A stretch of DNA of 64,000 nucleotides from Casuarina equisetifolia. Lineage: Eukaryota; Streptophyta; Magnoliopsida; Fagales; Casuarinaceae. The notes under the pieces were generated by a model, which was not told the origin of the DNA, did not search any database, and saw only the letters and a list, made by a program, of their open reading frames with translations. Location: assembly GCA_028551475.1 (NCBI GenBank), contig CM052358.1, forward strand, positions 5,768,501-5,832,500, read 5' to 3'. This document shows positions 35,728 through 49,021 of the stretch, in pieces. The position numbers and the translations under genes are program-made. Position 1 is the first letter of the stretch; each line of letters begins with the position of its first letter.

Positions 35728-38700
35728 ATAAAGTTTGGGCTAATAGGAAAAAAGATTAAAAAAAGGAAAAAATTAGGTTGGATAGGGATGCGATGAACGG
35801 ATGAAAGCTACGGACGAAAGTGTCAAGCAAATCCCATGCTTCTCTTATTCAATTAATAAGTTGGATATCTTTTGCGGCATGCGTAGTTTTTGACATAAAG
35901 CTGGTAAAGTTTCCAGAGTGTATGCCCACATTAGTCTCTCCAGAGAAGTGCTAATTCATAACTGGACGCGCACTGATCCAAATCATGGCCTCTCCAGCGG
36001 AATATCTAAGAAGAATATAATATTCCCGTTCGACATGATTCAACGAATACTACAGTTCCTTACGAGAAGGAGGGCGGAGGAGCTGCATATTTGGGCGTGG
36101 TTCGTTGTGGGAGACACGTAAAGTGAGGGTGAAATGCACTGTGGATTGCGACCCCAGTTCTTGTTTTACTTCTTTTTTTTCTTTTTTGGAGTCGTTGCAG
36201 GGAAGTGCTCCATCCTTCTTTCCTTTCTTCATTGTCAAACAACACAAATAATCCGAGAAAGACAAGGAGAAATCATCATGAATGGAGCGTAAGTTGCAGA
36301 AAATGGTTTATGACTTGGATCGTACGGCGTGCCCACTTTTCAAACTCCTTATGGCATTTTATAATCTCCTTTATGTTCTTCCATGCGCCGTCGGCCACCG
36401 TCAACTCTTTCTTTATCAACTATTTTTTCAGTATGGCCCTGCCTGCCGACTTGTATAATGCCAAAACTCGTGCCGTTATCTGACCAGTTATTGCCGCCCT
36501 TGGGAACGAACCCAATGTGAAGGCTGAATCAATGATGTTCCTCCAATCATAGAGGCGATGTTCCTGGAGGGGAAACACTTATCTTGTGTCATTACAATAT
36601 ATATCAACCAATCCATTAAGATTAAGATATATCTTGATTTCTTCCAATAATTTAATAAAGAACTCATCGGGGGAGAGCATCTTCAGAGTAGTCTTAGAAA
36701 TTTAACTCTATATCATGAAAATAATTGGGCCTCAGAGTAGCTTCACCCGATCGTTCACATTTTCTTTTCTAAAAGAAATATATAAAAATATTATTCAAAA
36801 AATATACTTAACCCTTCACATACATACTTTGGACTTCTTAGTAGAAGCAATCTTCACTCGATCTCTAGCTTCCTAACCCTAAAAGTTCACTGTTTATTGG
36901 GCTTGCGCCACGAATGTAAAACTCGTAAATTTCATTTTTCTTCAGTGTACTTCTGTTCAGTAATTTTTTTAATCAAAGAACAAATTAGACTTCTTAAGTT
37001 ATACTTTTGTAAATTTCTAGTTTTTTTTTATCTATTATTAAAAATTAAATACTAACCAAAATTTATAACATGATGAAAAAAAGGGATAATATATTGAAAA
37101 AGTAATCAAGTTAACCTCATGTTTAACGTTTAAACCAAAGTAAAGGTGTCCCATGAACAGGGTTACTTAGAATAAGTTAGAACAAGAACCACTCTAGAGT
37201 ATGTCATTAAGGCATTGGTTGTGGAGCATGATGGTTTGTCACAAGCTTATGTTGGGAACAAGTAAACATGCTTAAATGTTATAGAATGAACTATTTACTA
37301 TTGATGTGGTGGAGGATTAAATATAATTATTAAGGCATGGTTGGCAATCCTTGATCTCTAGGGAAGTTTTTATATAAAACGTAGGAGCCATGATAACTGA
37401 GAAAGATTCTTTGCTTGAAGTAAGAGGACAAATGTGGTCTTCTCAAACAATATAAGCGTAGGTTCCCCAAATTTGATCCAATTTCGTTGACCATCTTTTT
37501 GTTGCATTAAAAGTATGGAAGGCATGACATTTGTCGCTAAAATGGACTATCTTAGCAATTCTTTTGTCGGAGCCAATTATCTCATTGGCAACCAAGAACT
37601 GTTCTCAAGACTAAAATACTGTGTGCTTATAACACTGTTTTTTCTTGTTCAAAGGAAGTTCTTAGCTGTAAGGACCTTCATCTTACAAGTACCTCAACAG
37701 CTTCATCCAGTACGTTTATTTAGTAATTTACACAAAATACTAGGTTTGTAATAAAACAACTAATGTAAATTTGAGTTTACTGAGTCTTGAGTTTGGGTTG
37801 AGTCTATACCAATCGAGGACTTGCCCAAATGAAGATCATCGTAATATGCCTGAAGAATCCAAGTCCAAGAAACTGGTCCAATCAAACAGAACTGTCAGGC
37901 CCAAACACACAACAGGACCCAAAAGTTAGTTAACCGACCCAAACTCTCTCTGTTGCTAGATTCCTTTTGTTTGAACCACGCTGACATCGCGGGATACACC
38001 ACCAGCAGGTAATACAGCTTCAAGAATCCAAGTCCAAGAAACCAATCCAATAAAAACGAGGAAGATCCGCCCCGGTCAAACCCAGAAAACTCAAAAGAAG
38101 CTTTGTCGGATCTTGACCTCGCTTCATGAAACCCGGATGTTCCCCCATCAAATTCGTATCGAAGATTATTTAAAATTCATGTTATACAGATAGTTGTTAG
38201 ACCGTTACAGAGCAGGTTTGGAGTTCAAATTTTGAATATGAAAAACGCCTAAGTAATTGGAGACGGGCACGTAACGCTCTACACCTCAAAATCCACATCA
38301 ATCAGGCGTTATCAAGCTCGATTCTTCTGATCAATTGGTGAGGGAACCGTTTCTTTCATTAACATTAATTGGATGATGAAAAAAGGGAGTTCGAATTGAA
38401 GATTGAGCAAAAAATCACCCCGGCCTTCATGGCTTTGATCAATGATATAGTGAACAGATAAAGAGATTAATGAGGCCTTTTAATTTTCTTAAGAGATACA
38501 CAATATGGATGCCTCAATTGAAACCATTTGTGAAAGGATGGAACAGAATTTGAATCCGGTGAACAGTAATGGGTCGCGGATGAACAGAAACAAGTGAAGC
38601 TCTATTGGGGTTTTTGAATCTTTAATAGGCAACTAATTCTTATGTGGTTAATGTTATTTTAACAACTTTACCTAGGGCTCCAACAAATATTGTTGAGAAA

Positions 38701-39239
38701 TGATGTTACTTTTGTGTGGGCCCTTTCCCACGATTAATTGATTGATTTAGATACAATCTTTATACATTATGTTGTTAAGATATGAATTTCAAACTAGTGA
38801 TTTGTGTAACACGTTGGTTACAAAATATCAAGACATAGTAGTTAGAAAACGTCAAAAGATTCATTGGTTACAAAATGTTAAAAGACATAACGTTGTTAAA
38901 AATGAATTTAGATAATATTTTAATATTACAAGTATGCCAACTAATTGTACTTCAAAATTAGTCATTCCTTCTTATTTCTCATCAAGCAAATTGCATTTTC
39001 TTTTGGAAATCCTAAATATTCTTAGCATTATATTTGGGAATCTCACTGCCACGAAACATATGCTTGCATATGGTCTATAGGTCAAATCAAATATTTAATT
39101 ATTGAAATAATTGTTGGAGACTAAAATGGTAAAATTTAAAAACTTTTTCTCACAGTTCTTCATAGTGTTTTTTAAGTTCTTATTATTTTAATATTGCTAC
39201 TTTATCTACCAAACTATACAATATATTGTAAAAATTATT
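35728..39239. other. gene-poor intergenic stretch
   Basis: Open frames at 36205-36483 and 37515-37751 have no recognisable content. Around 37.85 and 38.02 kb a short phrase (AATCCAAGTCCAAGAAAC) occurs twice, about 170 bases apart. No convincing gene, RNA or complete mobile element is seen. Confidence 0.4.
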
Positions 39240-39960
39240 ATTCTAACTTAATATTAGTGCAAGTTCACCAATTGCTTCCATCACCATGCATATCCACTTT
39301 GCTACTCATGTTTTACTGTTGTCAACTCCAAATCAAGCTCGTAACATTACTAGTACCTCTACCTTTGCCTACATCTTCAAGCTATTACCAAATGTTAATT
39401 TCTTCAAATCTTGCGAAATTTTAAATTTTTTGTTGAAAATTAACTTTAAACAAAATTTAAAGTAATTCAGTGTGATAATAGTACTAAATTCACGTTACAA
39501 TCATTCAAAAATTACTTATATCACATGAACATTTTTTAATGAATATCAAGCTCATATGCTTCATTTCAAAAGGAATTTATAGAAGACATAAACATCTTAC
39601 AATATCTAGGCTTTCAATGTTACATCAAGTTCAAGTACTCATTCAATAATGGGATTGTGTAATTAAAAATAGCAACCTATATTATAAATGGGCTCCTAAG
39701 CCAAGTTGTAAAAAAAACTTATGGGAAAAACTATTTTACCAAAAAGTTATCATTTCACATTTGAAAGTGTTTGGTTGCTTAGTTTATCCATATCTATGTA
39801 CATATGCATAACCTAAATTGTAAAATCATTCTAATCCTTATGTATTCCTTCTTAGAAGTGACTCCTTTATTTAATTACCTATTTTTGTGCCACCATTGTC
39901 TACAATTCTAAATATCAATTGCTTAAAAACAATTCTTGTCTTTTAATAGGCCCATACAAC
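39240..39960 (+). mobile_element. fossil Ty1/copia fragment (integrase region)
   Basis: Read on the plus strand, separated blocks correspond to the copia integrase core and the following KVFGCL-type segment that precedes the reverse transcriptase. The copy has many breaks and no visible terminal repeats, so it is old. It forms the left edge of the repeat-rich block. Confidence 0.65.
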
Positions 39961-41734
39961 ACCTTTCTAAGCCCATACCAACAAGTTTTGAATCTTATTT
40001 GGCTCACAATTTCTAATGCCATCCATGATAACTTGTCTCTAAGGCGGTACCATTGCAAGGCATACAAGGGAAAAAAAAAAAAAAAGCACTCATACTTACA
40101 CTATACTATTTCTATGCCTAAATAAATAAAACCATAAATTATGAAAAGGTCCTAAAAGATCCAAACTAGAAAAATGTAGAGACAAAAGAATACATTGCCC
40201 TCAAAATCTCTTAATCTCTTTTTAAAGTAATAAGTTTCAAAGTTTTAAACTTCTCATATAGTGCATTTTTTGAAATATGATAGCACTGACTTTCTATATA
40301 AGATTAATGTTCTCAAATGATTTAGTTTTGTAGAAAGTCTATATAAGCACTTTTAAACCTAAATTTGTGAGTTTTTATTTGTTGACATGATGCAAATTGT
40401 ATGAATAAAAAATGCGGAAACTCCCTTTCTAACATATAACCATGATTTTATTATTTTAGGGGGAGTTGTGTGGTTATTGATATAATCTTATAACCACACT
40501 ATGTATTAATTTATCACTCATGTGCTAAATCATATATATCTTTGAGTTATCTAGATGTGATATTCTTGTATTATTGATATGGGATATCATGCTTGTCAAA
40601 TTAACTACTCTTTGAATAACTATGATTTTTCATGATATGCCCATAAATGCTTGAAAAATTTATTACCTTGATTTTAAACATTAGCTTATATGACATGACG
40701 TGAATGGATTAGTTTCTAGGTGAATGTCAAATCAAACTAATTGATTACCAATTTGAAAAACATATGATATAATTAGTTAGAATATTAGTTGTATATTGAC
40801 AATTAATGTGATAATTTACCAAAAATAATATGTTAATGTCTGCTTACCTGACAAACATTCTACCAAACTAAAATTATTACATCCTATTATGACAATATGA
40901 TGAAGGAAGATTTTATATATCTCTTATCACATTGATGTTGTATTGTGCATGACTAATATTTTATCTAAGGAACACTATTTTGTGTTTACAAAAAAGAAAT
41001 TGACCTTGTTAAGGATTTTAAAACTTAATTGGCTATAACATAAATTGTTTCTTTAGTCAAATATTATGAGGTTACTATAAAATATTTTTAAATGTTTCAT
41101 TATAAACATTGTTGTGTATCTTCATCATGCATTATTGTTCATTTCTCATATGAATACATAACATAAAATGTATAAATATCCATCACATACAACTAAAACA
41201 ACATGAGCATACTTTCAAATTGTAGTAAATAATCATACTTAAAAATTATGTATGATCATGATTTAAATTTCACTAAACAACAAATTCAATGATAATTTTT
41301 TTCTTTATTTTTTTATGTGTTCCTTTTTTTTTTCTCCCATCTCACTCTTGATTTGTTAAAGTTATACATTCCTTCTTTTGATTTGTTTTTTATTTTTTAT
41401 TTTTCTCCTATATCCATTTTTTTCCCTTTACTCCTATCACTAACATAAGATAAGCTAAAGTTTTTGTTTTTGTTTTTTTATTTTTTTTATTCCTATTCTT
41501 TTTTTTTTCTCTAATGCTAACATCATATCCTTTAAATTCCCACCTATAACATTAACCCTTGTTTTTATTTTATTTTTAGCTTTGAAACATACTTCTTTCT
41601 TTGCATGCCTCTCAGTCCTTTATAAATTCAAAAGAAACTAAAAAGTTTCTCTTAAACCAAAAAGTGAATTCTCTAGACCATCTCCCTTTCCTTACCTTAT
41701 TAAAGTGGGAAAAGTATCCTTAGAAGCTATTGAA

Positions 41735-42355
41735 AAAACAAGAAACAAAGTAACTTAATTGAAATGACTTAACAAAATCAATTATATTGATTTGAAATAA
41801 AAGATCTTAGAAAAACAAGAAATAGAGTAACTTAATCGAAATGACTCAACGAAATCAATCATGTTAGATTTGAAATAGAAACTTTAGGAAAAATAAGAAA
41901 TAGAGTAATTCAATCAAAATGACTCAATGAAATTGATCACATTGAATTGAAATAGACATTCTTGGAAAGACAAGAAACAAAATACCTCAATCAAAATGAC
42001 TAAGCAAAATCAATCACGTTGATTTAAGATAAATCTCTCAAAAAAATCATAAACAAAGTAACTCAATCGAAATAAGTTAATTAAATCAATCCCATTAAAT
42101 TGAAACAAACATTCTTGAAAAATCAAGAAACAAAGTAACTTAATCGAAATAACTCAGCAAAATCAATCACATTGAATTAAAATAAAAGCTCTTAGAAAAA
42201 TCAAACATTAAGTAACTCAATCAAAATGATTTAGCAAAATCCATCATGTTGAATTGAAATAGATGCTCTTGGAAAAACAAGAAATAAAGTAACTCAATTG
42301 AAATGACGATCATGTTAATTTGAAACAAAAGCTTTTAGAGCAACCAAAAAAAGTA
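41735..42355 (+). repeat. 77-bp tandem array, eight units, forward
   Basis: The unit reads roughly AAAGTAACTCAATCGAAATG, then ACTCAGCAAAATCAATCA, then a GTTGAATTGAAA and GCTCTTAGAAAAACAAGAAA part. The AGTAAC-type anchor recurs at 41749, 41826, 41904, about 41981, 42057, 42134, 42211 and 42288, a period of 76-78. Units differ by a few bases each. There is no coding potential. Confidence 0.92.
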
Positions 42356-42369
42356 AATGTCTTATAAAG

Positions 42370-42985
42370 GCCTCGTAATTCTTCCTCAAATAGGCTTAGG
42401 CAGAATAGTAGAGCAAGTACAAGTATACAAGTATTAGTAGAATAGCAAAAATGTGTTCTTTGTCATTACGTTTGCTCGCGGTAGTTGTAGCCTCTCAGGA
42501 GAATTGAGGATTGCATCTCATATGTACTTACTAGTACTAGTACATCTGAGAATTCTTAATTAGCTAGTTGTAAATAGCCCCAAATTGCAGAACAAAGGAT
42601 TATCCTAGACCTACACCGAGGTATTGATAGTGATTCCCAAGTATTATAAACAGGATGTGATACGATGAGATAGAATGCAATAGAAACAGAGACAGAGGGA
42701 ACGGGTTACCTACTCTTAACGGTCAAAGCGAACCCTTTCATTCTGAATTAAAGAATTTGGAATTAATCAAATCTCCCTAAGTAAGATTTGAACCTACGAC
42801 CAGTCAGTTAACAACCAACCATTTTATCATTGAGCTACTGAGGAACAACGGGAGATTAGATCTCATAGAGTTCAATTCCCGTTCTCAACCCATGACCAAT
42901 ATGAGCTCGAAGTTTCCTTCGTAACTCCAGGAACTTCTTCGTAGTGGCTCCGTTCCATGCCTCATTTCATAGGGAACCTCAAGAT
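42370..42985. other. nuclear insertion of plastid DNA (trnR-trnN-ycf1 region)
   Basis: The stretch matches, from memory, the plastid inverted repeat around trnN-GUU. On the left is the trnR-trnN spacer (TCTTCCTCAAATAGGCTTAG, then CACCGAGGTATTGATAGTG). In the middle is trnN itself. On the right is the trnN-ycf1 spacer (GTTCAATTCCCGTTCTCAAC, then TCCGTTCCATGCCTCATTTC). The match stops near 42985. The insert lies between a forward and a reversed 77-bp array. It is a nuclear copy (NUPT), not an assembly chimera of a whole plastid, because it is short and its tRNA has decayed. Confidence 0.85.
42773..42844 (-). pseudogene. trnN-GUU: decayed plastid-derived trnN-GUU
   Basis: On the minus strand a 72-base tRNA shape keeps the GTT anticodon (GGTTGTTAACT) and the T-arm (GTCGTAGGTTCAAATC). 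Compared with the plastid gene as I recall it, the D-arm and anticodon stem carry several G-to-A and C-to-T changes. These weaken stem pairing, so I consider it non-functional. Confidence 0.8.
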
Positions 42986-43134
42986 GGCAGGTTTAGTGAC
43001 GATGCCATTTTGCAAATATAAATGTTTAAGGTTTAGTAAATTAAGATCAACAGTAGAAGCGAATCATTTGTTAAGCAAGGATTTATCATTTAAACAAGAA
43101 AAGTAATGCAAAAAGCACCATAAACTCCATTTCT

Positions 43135-43385
43135 TGTTTTTTTTAAGAGTTTTTGTTTCAATTCAACATGATTGATTTTGCTGAGTCATTTTGATTAAGT
43201 TACTTTGTTTCTTATTTTTCCAAGAGTGTTTGTTTTAATTCAACGTGATCAATTTTATTGAGTCATTTTGATTAACTTACTCATTTTCTTGTTTTTCCTA
43301 GAGCTTTTGTTTCAAATCTAACACGATTGATTTTGTTAAGTCATTTTTATTCAGTTAGTCTATTTTTTGTTTTACCTTTTTTTTA
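43135..43385 (-). repeat. 77-bp tandem array, three units, reversed
   Basis: The same unit as at 41.7-42.4 kb appears as its reverse complement. Anchors (AGTTACT type) lie near 43198, 43275 and 43353. Together with the forward array it forms opposed arms around a roughly 780-base interior that contains the plastid DNA. Confidence 0.9.
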
Positions 43386-44583
43386 TATGTTAAATTTATG
43401 TGTTCCTTATTTTTTTTCTTTTGTTTTTTTTCCTCCTATTTCACTCTTGATTTGTTTAAGTTATACATTCATTCTTTTGATTTTTTTTTTGTTTCCGTAA
43501 ATACATAAAACCATTAAATTATGCTAAGGCCTTAAAAGATCCAAACTAGCAAAATGTAAAGACAAAAGAATACATTGCCTTCAAAATCTCTCAATCTTTT
43601 TTTAAAGGAATAAGTTTCAAAGTTTTAAACTTCTCATATAGTGTATTTTTTGAAATATGATAGCCTTGACTTTCTCTATAAAACTAATGTTCTCAAATGA
43701 TTTATTTATGTAGAAAGTCTATTTAAGCACTTTTAAATCCAAATTGGTGAGTTTTTATTATTTGTAATATCTTTAGTTGCACAAATAGAAAGAAACAAAA
43801 TTACAATTTGGTTTCTAACACAACTTTATTAATTTTAAATGTTATGAAAGAAGAGCTCTACTTCTTCCTAAAGAGGTATTTACATTTTCAATTGAGATGG
43901 AATGATTCTTTAAATTAAAAATGATGAATAACATAAAAGTATATTATCTTCCTCTTAGAATAAGAGTTCTAAGAAAAATTAGTCTATTTTATTTTAAAAG
44001 AAAATAGATGAATGTGGATATTATGATGGTTTAGAAGGATTTAACTTTTATAGATATGTAATTAATGAAAAAATGTTGATTATTAAACCAATTTTTCTAT
44101 TTGTAAACAAATAATGAAAAATTTATTATACATTAAATTGATAACAAATACTACATAAAAATAAACACCAAAGTAACCATATATATTTAAAAAAATCTAT
44201 ATCAATAAGAAAATGTTAATTCTATAAGAAAAATAGTCAATTACTTATATGACTAAGAACTCACCCTTTATTTTTAAATATAAAAAAAATCTAAACTATA
44301 ATATTCTCCTCTATATAAATTCACATCACTTATAATGTAAATAAGCCCATTACCTATTTCTCACACCATAAGGGATGGCAAGTAAAGGCCGCTAGATGGC
44401 TCCTACTAGTGGCTTGTACAAATCATCTTTTAAGAATTGAGGCCATGATATTAAGCACTTTTAATGATCCAAATGGGAGAAAATCAAAAAAAAAATCTAT
44501 GGCATAAAAATGGGTTATATTTTGTAGTAATAAACAAGTTATCATGGGTTTACAAAGCTCAAAGAAAAAAAATAAATAATAAC

Positions 44584-44600
44584 GATGATGATGATGATGG
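44584..44600. repeat. GAT microsatellite
   Basis: A short (GAT)n run in module B. The matching place in the second copy (about 48.99-49.04 kb) has expanded (AAT)n and (GAT)n runs. Confidence 0.8.
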
Positions 44601-47600
44601 TTATGTCTTAAAATTTTAAAAATAAATATATTATTATACAACTTTTATATTATTGTATCATCATTTTCGTATTGTCGTCATCTTTTGTTTATTATTGTTG
44701 TTGATATATTTTCAATATCTATAATAGTTTATGTACATTTTGTTATTGTAATTACTATTATAGTCATTTTATAAAAATATTGTTGTCATTGTCTTTATGA
44801 TATTATAATACTGTCACCACTATCATTATTATAATCAATGGTAACCATCATGCCACAAAATGGACCTAGGCTTAGTGCTATTCAATATTATTATCTAAAC
44901 ATAATGTCTATTATGTTTTTTTTCCCTTTTTTTCTTTTTTAAAAGCTTTCATGAAGTACAACATTGTTTATATTTTTCCATTAAAAAAAAAGACCCTATA
45001 CTTCCTCAAAGCATTTTATATTTGTGGTTATTACATAATATTTATTAAAGGCATGCAAGGAACCTTATACTTGATACAAATATATCTTTAAGTAAATATG
45101 GTTAGAATACAATAAAATTAACATAAAAATGTATTAAATACTTATATGTCAAAGCAATGTATGATTAGTTAAAAGGCAATAAGTTTTATGTGCACACATG
45201 CATACAAATTTATAAATCAATGAAAATTTGAAAAGTGAAACATATACAAAGACCAATGGAAAGGAGTTCATAAATTAAAATTTGAGCTTACATAGTTTCT
45301 ATAAAAAAAAATTAAAAACAAAAAAAAAGACTCAATTTCTACCATTGTTATGATATTCCTATTTAATTAGATAGTGCTTCTTTTTTTTTTTTTGGTTATT
45401 TTAAAGGGGAATAAAGTCCCAAAGTTTCACTCATGAAAAAATAGATGGGCAAAGCCCTTACAGAAATTAGGTTAAATCCCTTACTGGTAGTCTAAGGAAT
45501 TTATAGGGGCCTTTACAAGATTTATCATGCACACACAAAAATGCCTTGTTAGTTAGGCTTCTCATATAGTGAATTTTCTCAAATATGGTAACCTAGACTT
45601 TCTCTATAAGACCAATGTTCTCAAATAATCTATTTATATAGAAAGTTTATTTAAGCACTTTTAAATCCAAGTTGGTGAGTTTTTATTTTTTGACATGATG
45701 CAATTTATATGAATAGAAAATGTGGAAACTCTTTTTCTAACATATAACCATGATTGTATTATTTGAAGGGGAGTTGTGTGGTTATTGATATAATATTATA
45801 ACTACACTATGCATCAATTTGTTACTCATGTGCAAAATCATATATATCTTTAAGTGATCTAGGTGTGATATTCTTGTATTATTGATATGGGATATCATGC
45901 TCATCAAATTAACTACTCTTTGAATAATTATTATTTTTCATGATATACCCTTAAATGCTTGAAAAATTTATTACCTTGATTTTAAACATTAGCTTATATG
46001 ACATGATGTGAATGGATTAGCTTATAGATGAATGCCAAATCAAACTAATTAATTACCAATTTGGCAAACATATGATATAATTAGTTAGAATATTAGTTTT
46101 ATATTAACAATTAATGTGATAATTTAGCAAAAGAATATGTTGATGTCTACTTACATGACAATCATTTTACTGTACTAAAATTATTACATCCTATTATGAC
46201 AACATGATGAAGGTAGATTATATATATATATCTCTTATCACATTGATGTTTTCTTGTGCATGACTAATATTTTATCTAAGGAACACTATTTTGTGTTTAC
46301 AAAAAAGAAATTGACCCTTGTTAAGGATTTTAAAACTTAATTGGCTAGAACATAAATTATTTCTTTAGTCAAATATTATGAGGCTATTATAAAATATTTT
46401 TAAATGCTTCATTATAAACATTGTTGTGTATCTTCATCATGCATTATTTTTCATCTCTCATATGAATACACAACATGAAATGTATAAATATCCATCACAT
46501 ACAACTAAAACAACATGAGCATGCTTTCACATTATGGAAAACAATCATACGCAAAAACTTGTGTGTAATCATGATTTAATTGCTAAACAACATGTATGCT
46601 TATTGAAAGTTGGATGTTGTTTTGTTAAATACTTTCATGACTTTCTATTCTTAGTAAAATTATATGTTAAATGTTCAAAATTTTTCATACTATATATACT
46701 AGCTAAAAGTTGTTTACATGTATGGGACAAAATGATTGCTATTTGTGTGTTAGGTATGCTCCATAAGTTATTGTAAGGGTAAATGTTGTATGATGAATAA
46801 TGTGCTGAAATTGGTAAACATCCTTTTTAGAGCATGATAACATAATAAGTAAGTACCTCATTTACAATATTGGTACACATTGGAAAGAGTTTTCTACTTA
46901 TCATCTTGAGAAGTTATAAATTTGATGATAATTTTTTTATTTGTTTTGTGTGTGGATTCTTCTATCATTACCTCACACATGTGGTAAACCAAACATTGCA
47001 ACAACATTAACTATAATACCATAAAATCCTTTAAACAATTTAAGGTTAAGTACAATGCAAATGTAACATAAAGTGTGTGAAGGAAACATTACAATAGTAA
47101 AAAGAGCAATGCAAATGTAACATAAAGGGAGTCCCCTTGATGTTCTCCTTAGGTTCTTTTTTTTCCAATTCAGGTGGTGGTGAGAGTTTACAAATTTTTT
47201 TTTAAATATTAGAGTTTAGGGTTTCAACCAAAAAATTGACATGAAAATAATGATGAACATACGTGTCTAGTTATCAAAATAATCATTCTTTCTATCTAAT
47301 ACAATAAAAAGGTGAACAATGATTATTTCTTACACAATTGTTCTAGTCAAACAAAAAAAATACCTTGCCTATAAAAATAAAAAAAAAGATGAACAATGAA
47401 CACTAAATAATGCTTGATTAACACTACAACAGATAAACAATAATAGACTAGAAAAGTGACATGAAAACCAATGACAAACATATATGTCCACCTATCAGAA
47501 CAATTGTTCTTTCTAATTACAACAACAAAAAAAAAGATGAACAATACTTGTATTAGTCATAAACAATGAAAAGTGACATACAAGTCCACCTATCAAAACA

Positions 47601-47739
47601 ATTCTTCTTTCCAATTGAAAAAATAAATGATCTTTTCTTGAACAATAATACACCAAAAAAAGTATCAAACCAAAAAAGTAACATGAAAACAATGATGAAC
47701 AAAAATAGTATGAACCATAAGAAATCCAACTATCATTTT

Positions 47740-48300
47740 GATTGAGTTACTTTGTTTCTTATTTTTTTTAAAAGTGTATGTTTCAATTCAATGTGATTGA
47801 TTTTGCTGAGTCATTTCGATCGAGTTACTTTATTTATGGTTTTTCCAAAAGATTCTATTTCAAATCAACATGATTGATTTTGCTGAGGCATTTTGATTGA
47901 ATTACTTTATTTCTTGTCTTTCCAAGAGCATATATTTCAATTCAACATGATTAATTTTGCTCAGTCATTTTGTTTCTAAAAACTAGAAATAGAAGTAACT
48001 TTATTGAAATGAGTCAGCAAAATCAATCATGTTCAATTGAAACAAACACTCTTGAAAAAATAAGAAGTAGAGTAACTCAATTAAAATAACTTAGTAAAAT
48101 CAATCACATTAAATTGAAACAAAAGCTCTTAAAAAAACCAAAAACAAAGTAACTCAATCAAAATGACTTAGTGAAATCCATCATATTGAATTGAAACATA
48201 TGTTCTTGGAAAAACAAAAAACAAAGTAACTCAATTGAAATGACTCAGTAAAATCAATCATGTTGATTTGAAATGAAAACTCTTGCAACAACCAAAAATA
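47740..48300. repeat. head-to-head 77-bp arrays (three reversed, four forward)
   Basis: Reversed anchors lie at 47745, 47823 and 47900; forward anchors at 47994, 48071, 48148 and 48225. The switch falls near 47975-47985 with almost no spacer, so the strand could fold into a long imperfect hairpin. The forward array ends with CAACCAAAAA, the same phrase that ends the forward array of copy 1. Confidence 0.9.
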
Positions 48301-48996
48301 AAATTGTTGAGGATGTTTGAATTCACTCTACATCGAAAGAAGAGGATATAAACTTAGGATACGCCTTTTTATTATCTTCTTCTTAGAATAAGAGTTCCAA
48401 GAAAAATTGGTCTATTTTATTTTAAAAGAAAATAGATTAATGTGGATATTATGATAGTCTAGAAGGATTTAACTTTTATAAATACATTAATAATGAAAAA
48501 ATATCAATTATTGTATTAATTTATCTATTTGTAAACAAATAATGAAAATTTTATTATATATCAAACTAATACCAAATACAACATAAAAATAAACACCAAA
48601 GTAACCATATATATTTAGAAAAAAGGTATATCTATATCAATAAGAAAATGTTAATTCAATAAGAGAAATAGTCAATTACTTATATGACTAAGAACTCACC
48701 TTTTATTTTTAAATATAGAAAAAAAATTTAAACTATGATATTCTCCTCTATATAAATTCACAACACTTATAACATAAATAAGCCCATTACCTACTTTAAG
48801 CATTACAAGGGATGGCAAGTAAAGGCCACTAGATGCTTTTCTAGTGGCATGTACTAGCCATCCCTTAGGAATTGAGGCCATGACATTAAACACTTTTAAT
48901 GATCTAAACGGGAGAAAATCAGCGAAAAATCTATGGCATAAAAACGGGTTATATTTTGTAGTAATAAACAAGTTGTCATGGGTTTAGAGAGTTAAA

Positions 48997-49021
48997 AATA
49001 ATAATAATAATAATAATAATA
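48997..49021. repeat. AAT microsatellite
   Basis: An (AAT)n run followed by CAACAACGATGATGATG in module B'. It is longer than at the equivalent place in copy 1. Confidence 0.85.

Larger units (their letters stand above)
40120..45535. repeat. segmental duplication, copy 1 (with extra inserts)
   Basis: The order is module A (about 40120-41285), pyrimidine-rich stretch, 77-bp array, plastid insert, opposed 77-bp array, a second partial A (about 43495-43765), and module B (about 43950-45530). Modules A and B recur in the same order at 45.55-46.53 and 48.38-49.83 kb. Shared phrases include GGGGAGTTGTGTGGTTATTG in A and CCCAAAGTTTCA in B. No gene is recognised within. Its length exceeds copy 2 because of the plastid insert and the extra partial A. 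Confidence 0.75.

Noticed and set aside
41735-42355. Regular short repeats suggesting a CRISPR-like array
   Set aside because: The units are contiguous 77-bp tandem repeats without unique spacers, and this is a plant nuclear genome.
42773-42844. A working tRNA-Asn gene
   Set aside because: The stems carry several changes compared with plastid trnN, and it sits in an inserted plastid fragment within silent repeats.
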